Notes: a model not told the origin generated them from the sequence alone. A stretch of DNA of 26,553 bases from JASJCL01 sp050291585 (GCA_050291585.1 JBNKKA010000049.1:1-26553), one strand, 5' to 3'. Shown: positions 15,094 through 23,352, counted from the stretch's first letter. A program made the numbers and translations.

Positions 15094-18000
15094 ATGGAAT
15101 CCAAGACAGACGCAGCAAAACCAAAAGAGGGTGTCGGATCGGTAATGGTGGTCGGCGGGGGCATCGCCGGTATCCAGGCCGCCCTGGATCTGGCAGACTC
15201 CGGCTACTTGGTACAGATGGTGGAGAGTAAAAGCGCCATCGGTGGGGTGATGGCCCAGCTGGACAAGACCTTTCCCACCAACGACTGCTCCATGTGCGTC
15301 ATCTCACCCAAGCTGGTGGAAGCCGGTCGCCATCTCAACATTGACCTGCACACTCTCAGCGAGGTCACCGAGGTCACCGGTGAACCGGGAAACTTTGAAG
15401 TCACCATCACCAAGCAGCCTCGCTATATCGACCTGGACAAGTGCACCGCCTGCGGCGAGTGCGCCAAGGCCTGTCCCATCAGCGTGGACAATCAGTTCGA
15501 CGAAAACCTGCGCGATCGCAAGGCGGCCTTCAAGCTCTATCCCCAGGGAATGCCCAGCGGTTTCACCATCGATAAAAAGGGCACCGCCCCCTGCAAGGCC
15601 ACCTGCCCGGCCCACGTGAGCATCCAGGGCTATATCGCCCTGATCAACGACGGGCGCTACAAGGAGGCCCTCAAGCTTTTCCGCGAGGCCCACCCCTTTC
15701 CCGCCGTTTGCGGGCGGGTCTGCCACCATCCCTGCGAAGAGGCCTGCAGTCGTAATGACGTGGATCAGCCCCTGGCCATCCGTGAGCTGCACCGCTTTCT
15801 CCACGACCACGCCCGCGAGCACGGCGAAGCGCTGCCCATCGAGACGGCAGAGAAACGCGAAGAGAAGGTCGCCGTCATCGGTTCCGGCCCGGCTGGTCTC
15901 ACCGCCGCTTACTTCCTCGTTCGCGACGGTTACCAGGTCACCATCTTTGAAAAACTGCCCGTGGCCGGCGGTATGATGCGTGTGGGTATTCCCGAATATC
16001 GCCTGCCGCGCGACATCTTGGGCGAGGAGATTGCCTTTATCGAGCAGCTCGGGGTGACCATCAAGACCGGCGTCAGTTTCGGCAGTGACATCACCCTTGA
16101 GAGCCTAAAAGCAGACGGCTTCGGAGCCACCTTCATGGCCATCGGCCTCCACGGCGGCCGCGCTCTGGGCGTAGACAACGAAGATGTCGAAGGGGTCCTC
16201 CAGGGCGTCGAGTTTTTACGCGACGCGGCCTTGGGAAAAGCGGTTGAACTTGGTGAAGAGGTCCTCGTCATCGGCGGCGGCAACGTGGCCATCGACGTGG
16301 CTCTGACGGCCAAACGCAAAGGGGCCAAGAAAGTCACTTTGGTGTGCCTCGAGAGCCGCGAAGAGATGCCCGCCTGGGAGCATGAGATCGAAGAGGCGCT
16401 CGAGGGTGATATCGAGATCGTCAACAGCTTCGGCCCCAAAGAGTTTTTCATCAATAAAAGCAATCGTGTTTCGGGGATCGAGTTCAAGACCTGTACGGCG
16501 GTCTTCGATGAAAACGGGCGCTTCAACCCGGCCTATGACGAGAGTGCCTGTACCCCATTGTTCGGGGACACCGTTATCGTGGCCATCGGTCAAAGCACCA
16601 ACACCAGCGGATTGGCCGAGATGGGTGTGGGCCTCACCCGTGTGGGCGGCCTGGAAGCAGACCCCGTCACCCTTCAGACCCCCATCACAGGGGTCTTCGC
16701 CGGAGGGGATGCCCACCACGGACCCAAGTCGGTTGTCGAAGCGGTGGCCGCCGGCAAGCGGGCCGCCGAGAGCATCCGGCGCTATCTCAATAGCGAAGAT
16801 CTCCTCGAGGGACGCGAAGAGAACTGGGACTTCGTCAAGCCCGACAATATGATTCACCCCATTAAAAAGCGCGTGACGGTGCGTTGCCTGGATCCCGAGG
16901 CACGCGAGTGCAACTTCCTGGAGGTTTCATACGGTTATAACGAAGAAGAGGCCCAATCCGAAGCCGAGCGCTGCCTCAAGTGCGGCATCTGCTCGGAGTG
17001 CTACCAGTGTGTGGACGCCTGTCTGGCCGGTGCCGTTGACCACGAGATGCAGGTGGAGGAGGTAAAAGTTAGTGTTGGGTCCATCATCCTGGCGCCGGGT
17101 TTCAAGGCCTACGATCCCAGCAAGCACGATCACTACGCTTACGCCAAGCACCCCAACGTGGTCACCAGCCTGGAGTTCGAGCGCCTACTCTCCGCTTCCG
17201 GCCCCAACGAGGGTCACCTCATAAGGCCCTCTGACCGCAAGGAGCCCCACAAGATCGCCTGGCTGCAGTGTATCGGTTCGCGCGACATCAACAAGTGCGA
17301 CCACAGCTACTGCTCCAACGTTTGCTGCATGTACGCCGCTAAACAGACCGTCATCGCCAAGGAACATTGCGACTACGAACTGGATACGGCCATCTTCTAC
17401 ATGGACATGCGTACCCACGGGAAGGATTTCGAGCGTTACTATATGCGCGCCGAAGAAGAGCGCGGCGTGCGCTTCGTACGCTCGCGGGTGCACACCGTGG
17501 ACCCCGCCGAGGATGACCAGCTCAGCCTGCGATATGTCACCGAAGACGGTGATATCGTCGACGAACTCTTTGACATGGTGGTCCTCTCGGTGGGGCTGAG
17601 CCCCATGGACGATGCTGTTAAAATGGCCGAGACCCTGGGTGTCAATCTCAACCAGCACCAGTTCGCCGACACCAAGAGTCTGGCGCCGGTGGCCTCCAGC
17701 CGTGAGGGGGTCTTCGTCTGCGGCGCCTTCCAGGGCCCCAAAGATATCCCCCAGTCGGTCATGGAAGCCTCAGCCGCCGCGGCCTCCGCCACCAAGGCCA
17801 TTGCCGACGTCCGTGGTACCATGATTCGTACCAAGCAGCTGCCCCCCGAGCTGGATGTGAGTGACAAGGAACCGCGCATCGGGGTCTTCGTGTGCAACTG
17901 CGGCATTAACATTGGTGGGGTCGCCGACGTACCCGCCGTGCGGGAGTATGCCAAGGGCCTGCCCTACGTGGTCCATGTGGAGGACAACCTCTTCACCTGC

Positions 18001-19551
18001 TCCCAGGACACCCAGGACAAGATGAAGGATGTCATCCTGGAGAACGAGATCAACCGGGTGGTGGTGGCCTCCTGTTCGCCGCGCACCCACGAACCCCTCT
18101 TCCAGGAGACCATCCGGGAAGCGGGCCTCAATAAATATCTCTTCGAGATGGCCAATATCCGTGACCAGAACACCTGGGTACACATGAACAATCCCGAGTT
18201 GGCCACGGCCAAGGCCAAGGATCTGGTGCGCATGGCGGTGGCCAAGGCCGCTTACATTGAACCCCTCCATCAGGTCAGCATGGACGTTACCGGCGCGGCC
18301 TTGGTGGTGGGCGGCGGTGTGGCCGGTCTGGAGGCCGCCCTGGGCATCGCCGAACAGGGTTTCAAGGCCTACCTGGTGGAGCGTTCCGACCACCTGGGAG
18401 GCAATGCGTTGTGGATGAAGGAGAGCTGGGACGGTGAAGCCATCGCGCCCTATGTCCAGGATCTGGTGGAGAAGGTGCGCCAGCATCCCAAGGTGCGCAT
18501 CTTCTTCAAAACAGAAGCCATAGAGACCGCCGGCATCCTGGGGAACTTCACCACCACCTTGGCAACCGGCGGCGAGATGATGACCACTACGGTGGTCGAA
18601 CACGGCATCACCATCCTTGCCACCGGCGGCAAGGAGTACAAGCCCACCGAGTACCTCTACGGCGAGCACCCCGATGTGCTCACCCATAAAGATTTTGACG
18701 AAGCCCTGGCAGCCGGGGATGAACGTCTTAAAGCCGCCGACACGGTAGCCTTCATCCAGTGTGTGGGCTCACGCATACCTGAGCGACCCTCCTGCAGCCG
18801 CGTCTGCTGTACCCACAGCCTCAAGTCGGCCATCAAGCTCAAGAGCCAGAAGCCCGACATGAGCGTCTTCATCCTCTACCGCGATATGCGCTCTTACGGC
18901 TTCCGCGAAGATCTCTACAAGAAGGCCAGAGAGGTGGGGGTGATCTTCACCCGTTACGACCTGGACAAACTGCCCACGACGACGGTGGATGAAGAAAAAC
19001 GCCTGACCCTCACCGTGCGTGACCATGTCCTCGGGCGACCGGTGGCCTTCAACCCCGACCTGCTGGTTCTGGCCGCGGCCGTCCTGCCCAACGAAAATCA
19101 GGATCTCTTCGAGCTCTTCAAGGTGCCCATCAACGCCGAAGGCTTCCTGGTGGAGGCCCACGCCAAGCTGCGACCGGTGGATTTTTCCTCCGAAGGTATC
19201 TTCATGGCCGGCCTGGCCCATTATCCCAAAAGCATTGACGAGACCATCGCCCAAGCCCAGGCGGCCGTTTCCCGGGCGGTGACGGTGCTCTCCAAGGACG
19301 CCATCCTGGTGGGCGGGGTGGTGGCCGAGGTCAACCCGGACCGCTGCGCGGTCTGCCTGACCTGTGTGCGCACTTGTCCCTACAACACGCCCTATATCGG
19401 CGAAGAGGGGTACGCCGTCATCGAGCCCTCGGGCTGCCATGGCTGCGGCTGCTGCGTGGCCGAATGTCCGGGCAAGGCGATTACGCTCAAGCACTTCACC
19501 GATGAACAGCTCATCGCAAAAACCGGCGCCCTGTTTACCGATTGCGCCTGA
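15094..19551 (+). CDS. hdrA: giant HdrA-type flavoprotein: HdrA split by a GltD/NfnB-like module, fused to a second HdrA
   Basis: 1485 residues, over twice a normal HdrA (about 650). In order: FAD motif GGGIAG (21-26), CSMC (65-68), ferredoxin cysteines C117-C127, then an inserted glutamate-synthase-beta-like module with Cys-rich helical part (about 165-250, CKATC...CGRVC..PCEEAC), FAD motif GSGPAG (about 263), NAD(P) motif GGGNVA (about 392) and AGGDAHHGPKSVVEA (about 536). HdrA resumes with CLKCGICSECYQCVDAC (about 627) and CSNVCC (about 740). A second HdrA copy starts near 928 (VFVCNCG), with FAD motif GGGVAG (about 1071), CSRVCC (about 1234) and a C-terminal 2x[4Fe-4S] ferredoxin (about 1419 and 1448). 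It should pass electrons between NAD(P)H, ferredoxin and the MvhD/MetV/MetF partners. HdrB and HdrC are absent from the window. Confidence 0.93.
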   Translation: MESKTDAAKPKEGVGSVMVVGGGIAGIQAALDLADSGYLVQMVESKSAIGGVMAQLDKTFPTNDCSMCVISPKLVEAGRHLNIDLHTLSEVTEVTGEPGNFEVTITKQPRYIDLDKCTACGECAKACPISVDNQFDENLRDRKAAFKLYPQGMPSGFTIDKKGTAPCKATCPAHVSIQGYIALINDGRYKEALKLFREAHPFPAVCGRVCHHPCEEACSRNDVDQPLAIRELHRFLHDHAREHGEALPIETAEKREEKVAVIGSGPAGLTAAYFLVRDGYQVTIFEKLPVAGGMMRVGIPEYRLPRDILGEEIAFIEQLGVTIKTGVSFGSDITLESLKADGFGATFMAIGLHGGRALGVDNEDVEGVLQGVEFLRDAALGKAVELGEEVLVIGGGNVAIDVALTAKRKGAKKVTLVCLESREEMPAWEHEIEEALEGDIEIVNSFGPKEFFINKSNRVSGIEFKTCTAVFDENGRFNPAYDESACTPLFGDTVIVAIGQSTNTSGLAEMGVGLTRVGGLEADPVTLQTPITGVFAGGDAHHGPKSVVEAVAAGKRAAESIRRYLNSEDLLEGREENWDFVKPDNMIHPIKKRVTVRCLDPEARECNFLEVSYGYNEEEAQSEAERCLKCGICSECYQCVDACLAGAVDHEMQVEEVKVSVGSIILAPGFKAYDPSKHDHYAYAKHPNVVTSLEFERLLSASGPNEGHLIRPSDRKEPHKIAWLQCIGSRDINKCDHSYCSNVCCMYAAKQTVIAKEHCDYELDTAIFYMDMRTHGKDFERYYMRAEEERGVRFVRSRVHTVDPAEDDQLSLRYVTEDGDIVDELFDMVVLSVGLSPMDDAVKMAETLGVNLNQHQFADTKSLAPVASSREGVFVCGAFQGPKDIPQSVMEASAAAASATKAIADVRGTMIRTKQLPPELDVSDKEPRIGVFVCNCGINIGGVADVPAVREYAKGLPYVVHVEDNLFTCSQDTQDKMKDVILENEINRVVVASCSPRTHEPLFQETIREAGLNKYLFEMANIRDQNTWVHMNNPELATAKAKDLVRMAVAKAAYIEPLHQVSMDVTGAALVVGGGVAGLEAALGIAEQGFKAYLVERSDHLGGNALWMKESWDGEAIAPYVQDLVEKVRQHPKVRIFFKTEAIETAGILGNFTTTLATGGEMMTTTVVEHGITILATGGKEYKPTEYLYGEHPDVLTHKDFDEALAAGDERLKAADTVAFIQCVGSRIPERPSCSRVCCTHSLKSAIKLKSQKPDMSVFILYRDMRSYGFREDLYKKAREVGVIFTRYDLDKLPTTTVDEEKRLTLTVRDHVLGRPVAFNPDLLVLAAAVLPNENQDLFELFKVPINAEGFLVEAHAKLRPVDFSSEGIFMAGLAHYPKSIDETIAQAQAAVSRAVTVLSKDAILVGGVVAEVNPDRCAVCLTCVRTCPYNTPYIGEEGYAVIEPSGCHGCGCCVAECPGKAITLKHFTDEQLIAKTGALFTDCA

Positions 19552-19562
19552 CAATGATGCCG

Positions 19563-19590
19563 GCTGTGCGGGGAAAGCTTCCCGCACAGC
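19563..19590 (+). other. intercistronic stem-loop, hdrA / mvhD
   Basis: GCTGTGCGGG (19563-19572) and CCCGCACAGC (19581-19590) make a perfect 10-bp stem with an 8-base loop, 12 bases after the hdrA stop. It lacks a T-tract, so segmental mRNA protection or partial termination is more likely than full termination. Confidence 0.55.
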
Positions 19591-19614
19591 TATTACGAAA
19601 GGAAGAGGTGACCC

Positions 19615-20040
19615 ATGAGCGACGCATACGAACCGCAAATACTGGCTTTTTGCTGTAAGTATTGCGCTTATGCAGCCGGGGATCTGGCGGGATCCATGCG
19701 CTTGTCCTACCCGGCCAACGTCAAGGTGGTTCAGGTGCCATGTTCGGGGCGTGTGGATATCCTGCACATGCTCAAGGCGATCGAGGACGGCGCCGACGCG
19801 TTATACGTGGCCGGCTGACTGGAGGGCGAATGCCATTTCCTGGAAGGAAATCTAAAAACCCGCCGGAAAGTCGAATATGTCCAACGCACCCTCAAAGAGT
19901 TGGGCATGCAGCCCGACCGTGTGCAGATGTACAACCTCAGCTCGGCCCAGGGACCGCGTTTTGCCGAGATCGCTGAGGAGATGACGGTCAAGGCTAAGGA
20001 GCTCGGACCTAGCCCGCTTAATCCCGGGACGTGTTCTTAA
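19615..20040 (+). CDS. mvhD: MvhD-type iron-sulfur electron-transfer subunit, selenocysteine-containing
   Basis: 141 residues if the in-frame TGA at 19816-19818 is read as selenocysteine (Sec68). The text around it, YVAG-Sec-LEGECHFLEGN, aligns with the conserved GC-LxGECHYxxGN of MvhD/VhuD, where Sec replaces a cluster-binding Cys. The frame stays open afterwards with MvhD-like sequence (KVEYVQRTLKELGM, MYNLSSAQGPRFAEI) to TAA at 20038. Upstream cysteines CCKYC (from about residue 13) and VPCSGRVD complete the set. The ribosome site is GAGGTGA. MvhD links an HdrA to an electron donor such as hydrogenase or formate dehydrogenase; here it would link the giant HdrA to MetV/MetF. A stop-respecting caller would report only 67 residues (19615-19818) and lose the rest. 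Confidence 0.9.
19825..19864 (+). promoter_or_regulatory. bacterial SECIS-like hairpin downstream of the UGA
   Basis: ATTTCC (19835-19840) and GGAAAT (19846-19851) close a 5-base loop, TGGAA, with G at loop position 2. The loop begins 22 bases after the UGA, within the range known for bacterial SECIS elements recognised by SelB. A lower helix GGCG/CGCC (19825-19828 with 19861-19864) may extend it. It lies inside the mvhD coding sequence. Confidence 0.7.
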
Positions 20041-20059
20041 CGGCGCCACGTTGATGGTG

Positions 20060-20141
20060 GGACCCTTGGCTTGGCGGTTCGGCATTCGCCGAATCGCGGC
20101 GAGGGAAACCAGACGTCATGGGTGCCAGCCAGCCAAGGTCC
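20060..20141 (+). other. long nested inverted repeat between mvhD and metV
   Basis: GGACCCTTGGCTTGGC (20060-20075) faces GCCAGCCAAGGTCC (20128-20141), pairing with two single-base bulges. Inside is a perfect hairpin TTCGGC-ATTC-GCCGAA (20078-20093). No T-tract follows directly, though TTTTTTTT occurs at 20165-20172, and a GATAAT lies at 20174-20179 just before the metV ribosome site. It could be an RNA processing or protection element, or a boundary where a second transcript for metV-metF begins. Confidence 0.5.
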
Positions 20142-20200
20142 AATTGAAAACATGTAGAAACCAGTTTTTTTTCGATAATATTACTTCAATGAGGTGAGAG

Positions 20201-20869
20201 ATGATAATTGCCGATCGAAAACCCCTGGAAGAGATTCTGGAGATGATCGCCGACTACGATAACATTATGCTTGTCGGCTGCAAGGGGTGCGTCACGGTGT
20301 GCAACGTGGGAGGCTTGAAAGAGGTCCAGATCCTGGCCTCGACCCTCAAGATTGCCCGCAAGAAGGCCGAGCGCCCCATCAAGATCGAGGAAGTAACTCT
20401 CGAGCGCCAGTGCGACCCCGAATACTTGGAGCAGATCCGCGACAGTTACGACCAGTACGACGCCGTCCTATCCATGGCCTGCGGCGTGGGGCCCCAGTTT
20501 CTCTCCGAGGCCTACCCCAGCCAGCGTTTCTTCCCCACGGTCAACACCAAGTTTATGGGGGGGGCGGTGACTCACGGCATCTGGGAAGAACGCTGCGCCG
20601 GTTGCGGCACTTGCATCATTCACCATTTTGACGGCTTGTGCCCCATCGCACGCTGCTCAAAAAGCCTTCTACACGGGCCTTGCGGCGGCAGTGCCGACGG
20701 CAAATGCGAAGTCTCCAAGGAGATCATCTGTATCTGGGACAAGATTGTCCAGAAGAAGATGGAGCAGGGGCGCCTCGAAGACCTGCGCAGTTTCAAACCG
20801 GCCAAGGACTGGCGCACGGCCCGTGACGGCGGCCCGCGCACAAGCATTAGGGAGGAGTTGGTGCAATGA
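20201..20869 (+). CDS. metV: MetV, methylenetetrahydrofolate reductase partner subunit
   Basis: 222 residues, ribosome site GAGGTGAG just upstream. MetV is the Cys-rich partner of short MetF proteins in acetogens and other acetyl-CoA-pathway bacteria, relaying electrons to the MetF flavin and containing metal or Fe-S sites. Visible cysteine clusters: CKGCVTVC (about 27-34), MACGVG (about 95), CAGCGTC (about 132-138), and CPIARCSKSLLHGPCGG (about 147-163). The last lies in the region matching the MTHFR C-terminal domain. Its stop overlaps the metF start (ATGA), so the two proteins are probably made in equal amounts. The gene order hdrA-mvhD-metV-metF recalls the Moorella MetFV-HdrABC-MvhD complex. 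Confidence 0.9.
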   Translation: MIIADRKPLEEILEMIADYDNIMLVGCKGCVTVCNVGGLKEVQILASTLKIARKKAERPIKIEEVTLERQCDPEYLEQIRDSYDQYDAVLSMACGVGPQFLSEAYPSQRFFPTVNTKFMGGAVTHGIWEERCAGCGTCIIHHFDGLCPIARCSKSLLHGPCGGSADGKCEVSKEIICIWDKIVQKKMEQGRLEDLRSFKPAKDWRTARDGGPRTSIREELVQ

Positions 20870-21804
20870 GTGAAAACGGCTATAAATCAGGCAGCAACCT
20901 CGAAAAAGTTCTCAAAGCCGGGCATTTTGCCTTCACCGGCGAGTGTGGTCCCCCCAAGGGCGCCAATGTCGAACACCTTAAGGAGAAGTTCGAACACCTG
21001 CGCGAGAAGGTCGACGCCATCAATGTCACCGATAACCAGACCGCCGTGGTGCGTATGTCCAGCACCGCCGCCAGCGCCATCATGGTCCAGGCTGGCCTGG
21101 AACCCAACTTCCAGATGGTCTGCCGCGACCGCAACCGCCTGGCCATCCAGGCCGATATCCTGGGCGCCTACTCCCTGGGGATCCGCAACATGCTCTGCCT
21201 CTCGGGCGATCACCAACACTTCGGCAACCACCCCCAGAGCAAGAACGTCTACGACATCGACAGCATGCAGCTCATCGCCCTGGTGAAGAAGATGCGCGAC
21301 GAGGGTAAGTTCCTCAATGACGAGGAGATCGACGAACCCCCAAGGATGTTCATCGGCGCGGCGGCCAACCCATTCGCCGATCCCGTGGACTTCCGCATCT
21401 ACCGCCTGGCCAACAAGATCGACGCCGGAGCCGACTTCATCCAGACCCAGTGCATCTACAACATGGAGCGTTTCCGCGAGTTTATGAAAAAGGCCGTGGA
21501 CATGGGGCTCACGGAAAATGCCTATATCCTCGCCGGAGTGACGCCCATGAAGAGCGCCCGCATGGCCAAGTATATGGCCAAGTTCGTCCCCGGAATGGAC
21601 GTACCCGAGGCGTTGACCAAGCGCCTCGAAGGGGCCGGTAAGGGCAAGCAGGCCGAGGAGGGCATCCGTTTCGCCATCGAACAGATCGACGAGTTCAAGG
21701 AGATGGAGGGTGTCGCCGGTGTCCACCTGATGGCCATCGAGTGGGAGCATAAGGTTCCCGAGATCGCCGAGCGGGCCGGGGTGCTGCCGCGTCCGGAAGT
21801 GTAA
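20866..21804 (+). CDS. metF: 5,10-methylenetetrahydrofolate reductase (second, canonical copy)
   Basis: 312 residues, start overlapping metV by 4 bases. It is a FAD-binding TIM-barrel MetF of the short, MetV-dependent type. Active-site features are intact: E26 in GECGPPKG and D115 in LSGDHQHFGNHP, matching the E. coli Glu28 and Asp120 positions. NVTDNQTAVVRMS, CRDRNRLAIQADILGAYSLGIRN and QTQCIYNMERF are further family text. It reduces methylene-THF to methyl-THF, or runs in reverse during acetate oxidation, using electrons from MetV/MvhD/HdrA. It resembles the protein at 14178 throughout the N-terminal half, so the two are paralogues flanking the complex. It is the copy most likely to carry the catalytic activity. 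Confidence 0.93.
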   Translation: MSENGYKSGSNLEKVLKAGHFAFTGECGPPKGANVEHLKEKFEHLREKVDAINVTDNQTAVVRMSSTAASAIMVQAGLEPNFQMVCRDRNRLAIQADILGAYSLGIRNMLCLSGDHQHFGNHPQSKNVYDIDSMQLIALVKKMRDEGKFLNDEEIDEPPRMFIGAAANPFADPVDFRIYRLANKIDAGADFIQTQCIYNMERFREFMKKAVDMGLTENAYILAGVTPMKSARMAKYMAKFVPGMDVPEALTKRLEGAGKGKQAEEGIRFAIEQIDEFKEMEGVAGVHLMAIEWEHKVPEIAERAGVLPRPEV

Positions 21805-21891
21805 GTAAGGTCAGGAGGTCGCACGCTTGCCCGGGGGATTTGCCAGTCTACCAAGAGCGAACGACCCTATGAACGAAGAAAGGAAGACCTA

Positions 21892-22278
21892 ATGAGCGAA
21901 AAAAAGAGAATACTGGTGGTTGACGACGAACCCGACTTCTGTGCCATCGTCCAGAGCAACCTGGAAAAAGAGGGCTTCATCGTTGAGGTGGCCTATGACG
22001 GCGCACAGGGGCTCGAAAAAGTCAAAGCCAACCCGCCCGATGCCATCGTTCTCGACGTAATGATGCCGGAAAAGGACGGTTATGAGGTGTGCAAGGAGCT
22101 CAAGGAGGACGAAAAGTACTGCGATATCCCCATCGTCATGCTGACGGCGGTGGCCTCGCATGTCTCCTCCACGCGCTACTCTCACTATGACGGCATGAGC
22201 ATGGAGGCCGATGACTACCTGCCCAAACCGGCCTCGGCCGAGGAGATTACGGATAGTCTCAAGGGGCTGTTAAGCTAA
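21892..22278 (+). CDS. stand-alone receiver-domain response regulator
   Basis: 128 residues comprising a single CheY-like receiver. Acid pair DDE at about 11-13, phospho-acceptor Asp in IVLDVMMPEKDGYEV (about residue 53), Thr in MLTAVAS, and Lys in DDYLPKP are present. There is no output domain, so it probably acts by protein contact or as a relay intermediate. The ribosome site AGGAAG precedes the ATG. It lies 87 bases after metF and ahead of the sensor genes, and is a possible partner of the kinase at 24483 and of the sigma-54 regulator at 12336. The actual target is not visible. Confidence 0.9.
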   Translation: MSEKKRILVVDDEPDFCAIVQSNLEKEGFIVEVAYDGAQGLEKVKANPPDAIVLDVMMPEKDGYEVCKELKEDEKYCDIPIVMLTAVASHVSSTRYSHYDGMSMEADDYLPKPASAEEITDSLKGLLS

Positions 22279-22283
22279 GCAGT

Positions 22284-22326
22284 GGCCATCCAGAAACGGC
22301 GCCTTCCACCGAATTTCTGGATGGCC
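22284..22326 (+). terminator. 13-bp inverted repeat after the receiver gene
   Basis: GGCCATCCAGAAA (22284-22296) and TTTCTGGATGGCC (22314-22326) are perfect complements around a 17-base loop, 6 bases after the stop codon. There is no T-tract after the stem. The position suggests a 3'-end structure of the folate/Hdr transcript. Confidence 0.5.
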
Positions 22327-22356
22327 GCCCGTCAGTCGCTTGAGATATTGGCTGAT

Positions 22357-22395
22357 GGAGTGCAGGCGCTCGTTGCACTAACGCACCTGCACTCC
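22357..22395 (+). other. second inverted repeat, tandem with the previous one
   Basis: GGAGTGCAGG (22357-22366) and CCTGCACTCC (22386-22395) are perfect complements. A small inner stem (GTT/AAC) sits in the loop. It follows the 13-bp repeat by 30 bases. The remaining sequence up to 22503 shows no promoter match I trust. Confidence 0.45.
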
Positions 22396-22503
22396 GCCCG
22401 CCATATAGACCGGCTGCGTTGCATCCAACACATGGCCGCTGCTGGCCTTGGGTGACGGCAGCGCTGATTAAATTTCATTCGGGCAGCAGAAGAGACCGCT
22501 TCC

Positions 22504-23352
22504 ATGACGGCCGTTCCCAGCGCCAAATTTGAGTTCCAGCGCAAGGTGTTCTGCATCATCAGCGATGAGCGCGTGCACCGCTCGCGGTCACCGGAGATGT
22601 TCTCCCATGTCCTCGAACGGGTGGGGGTAAAGGCCAGTTACGTCCCTTTTTGCGTAGATCCCGACCGTCTCGGCGAAGCCCTCAATAGCCTGCGAATCCT
22701 ACAGATCGCCGGCGCCAACGTGACCGTCCCCTACAAGGAGCTGGTGGTTCCTCACCTGGACGTCCTCTCGGAGGGTGCTAATATTATCGGAGCGGTCAAC
22801 ACCATCGTATGTAAAGATGGCGGCCTCAAGGGGTACAACACCAATGCCATCGGGGTGATGGACGCACTGGAGGAGGCCGAGTTCAAAGTGCCCGGCAGTC
22901 GGGCCCTGGTCTTCGGCACCGGCGGGGCGGCGCGGGCGGTGGTTTTCATCCTCAACTGGCTACGCGCCGAGTCCATCTACATCGTCGGGCGTAGCCCCGC
23001 AAAGGTGGGCGCCATCATCGACCATATCGGTGGTGAAACTCTGGAAATCGGCCAATTGGAAACCAGACCCCTGCCGGTGGATATCGTGGTCAATGCCACC
23101 GCCGCCAGTGGCCCCGACGAATCCCCCCACCTGGCCCGCCTCACCGAAAGCCTATCCACCCCGGGGTGCAAGCTCATGCTGGACCTCAACTATGGCCGTA
23201 GTGCCAACTTCTGGCAGGCGTGGGCCCTGCGCCACCAGATCCCCTTCATGGACGGACTTCCCCCCCTGGCCTACCAGGCCAAGCGGACCTTTGCCCTCTG
23301 GACCGGCATCGATGTGGCGCACCAGGAGTTTATTGCCGCTCTGGCGACCTAA
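22504..23352 (+). CDS. shikimate dehydrogenase-family protein with changed catalytic Asp
   Basis: 282 residues with the two-domain AroE layout. Shikimate-side features: SRSP (S27, S29), NVTVPYKE with catalytic-type K78, and GAVNTI. NADP-side features: FGTGGAARAV (about 139) and the IVGRSP strand, with the C-terminal YQAKRTFALWTG. The AroE catalytic dyad normally pairs this Lys with the Asp of the NTD motif; here the motif is GYNTN, so the Asp is Asn (N114). The enzyme may be altered in substrate or activity. The context is folate/C1 and signalling genes, not aromatic biosynthesis genes. It could be a housekeeping aroE, a YdiB/quinate-type enzyme or a repurposed AroE-fold dehydrogenase; I therefore give no symbol. 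The ribosome site is weak. Confidence 0.85.
   Translation: MTAVPSAKFEFQRKVFCIISDERVHRSRSPEMFSHVLERVGVKASYVPFCVDPDRLGEALNSLRILQIAGANVTVPYKELVVPHLDVLSEGANIIGAVNTIVCKDGGLKGYNTNAIGVMDALEEAEFKVPGSRALVFGTGGAARAVVFILNWLRAESIYIVGRSPAKVGAIIDHIGGETLEIGQLETRPLPVDIVVNATAASGPDESPHLARLTESLSTPGCKLMLDLNYGRSANFWQAWALRHQIPFMDGLPPLAYQAKRTFALWTGIDVAHQEFIAALAT

Noticed and set aside
19615..19818. mvhD as a truncated pseudogene of 67 codons
   Set aside because: The UGA aligns with a conserved cluster-binding Cys, the frame continues with conserved MvhD sequence to a proper stop, and a SECIS-like hairpin follows at the right distance.
21869..21892. Seven-codon mini-frame ending in TAATG at the receiver start
   Set aside because: It overlaps the start neatly but has no good ribosome site, and such short frames are frequent by chance.
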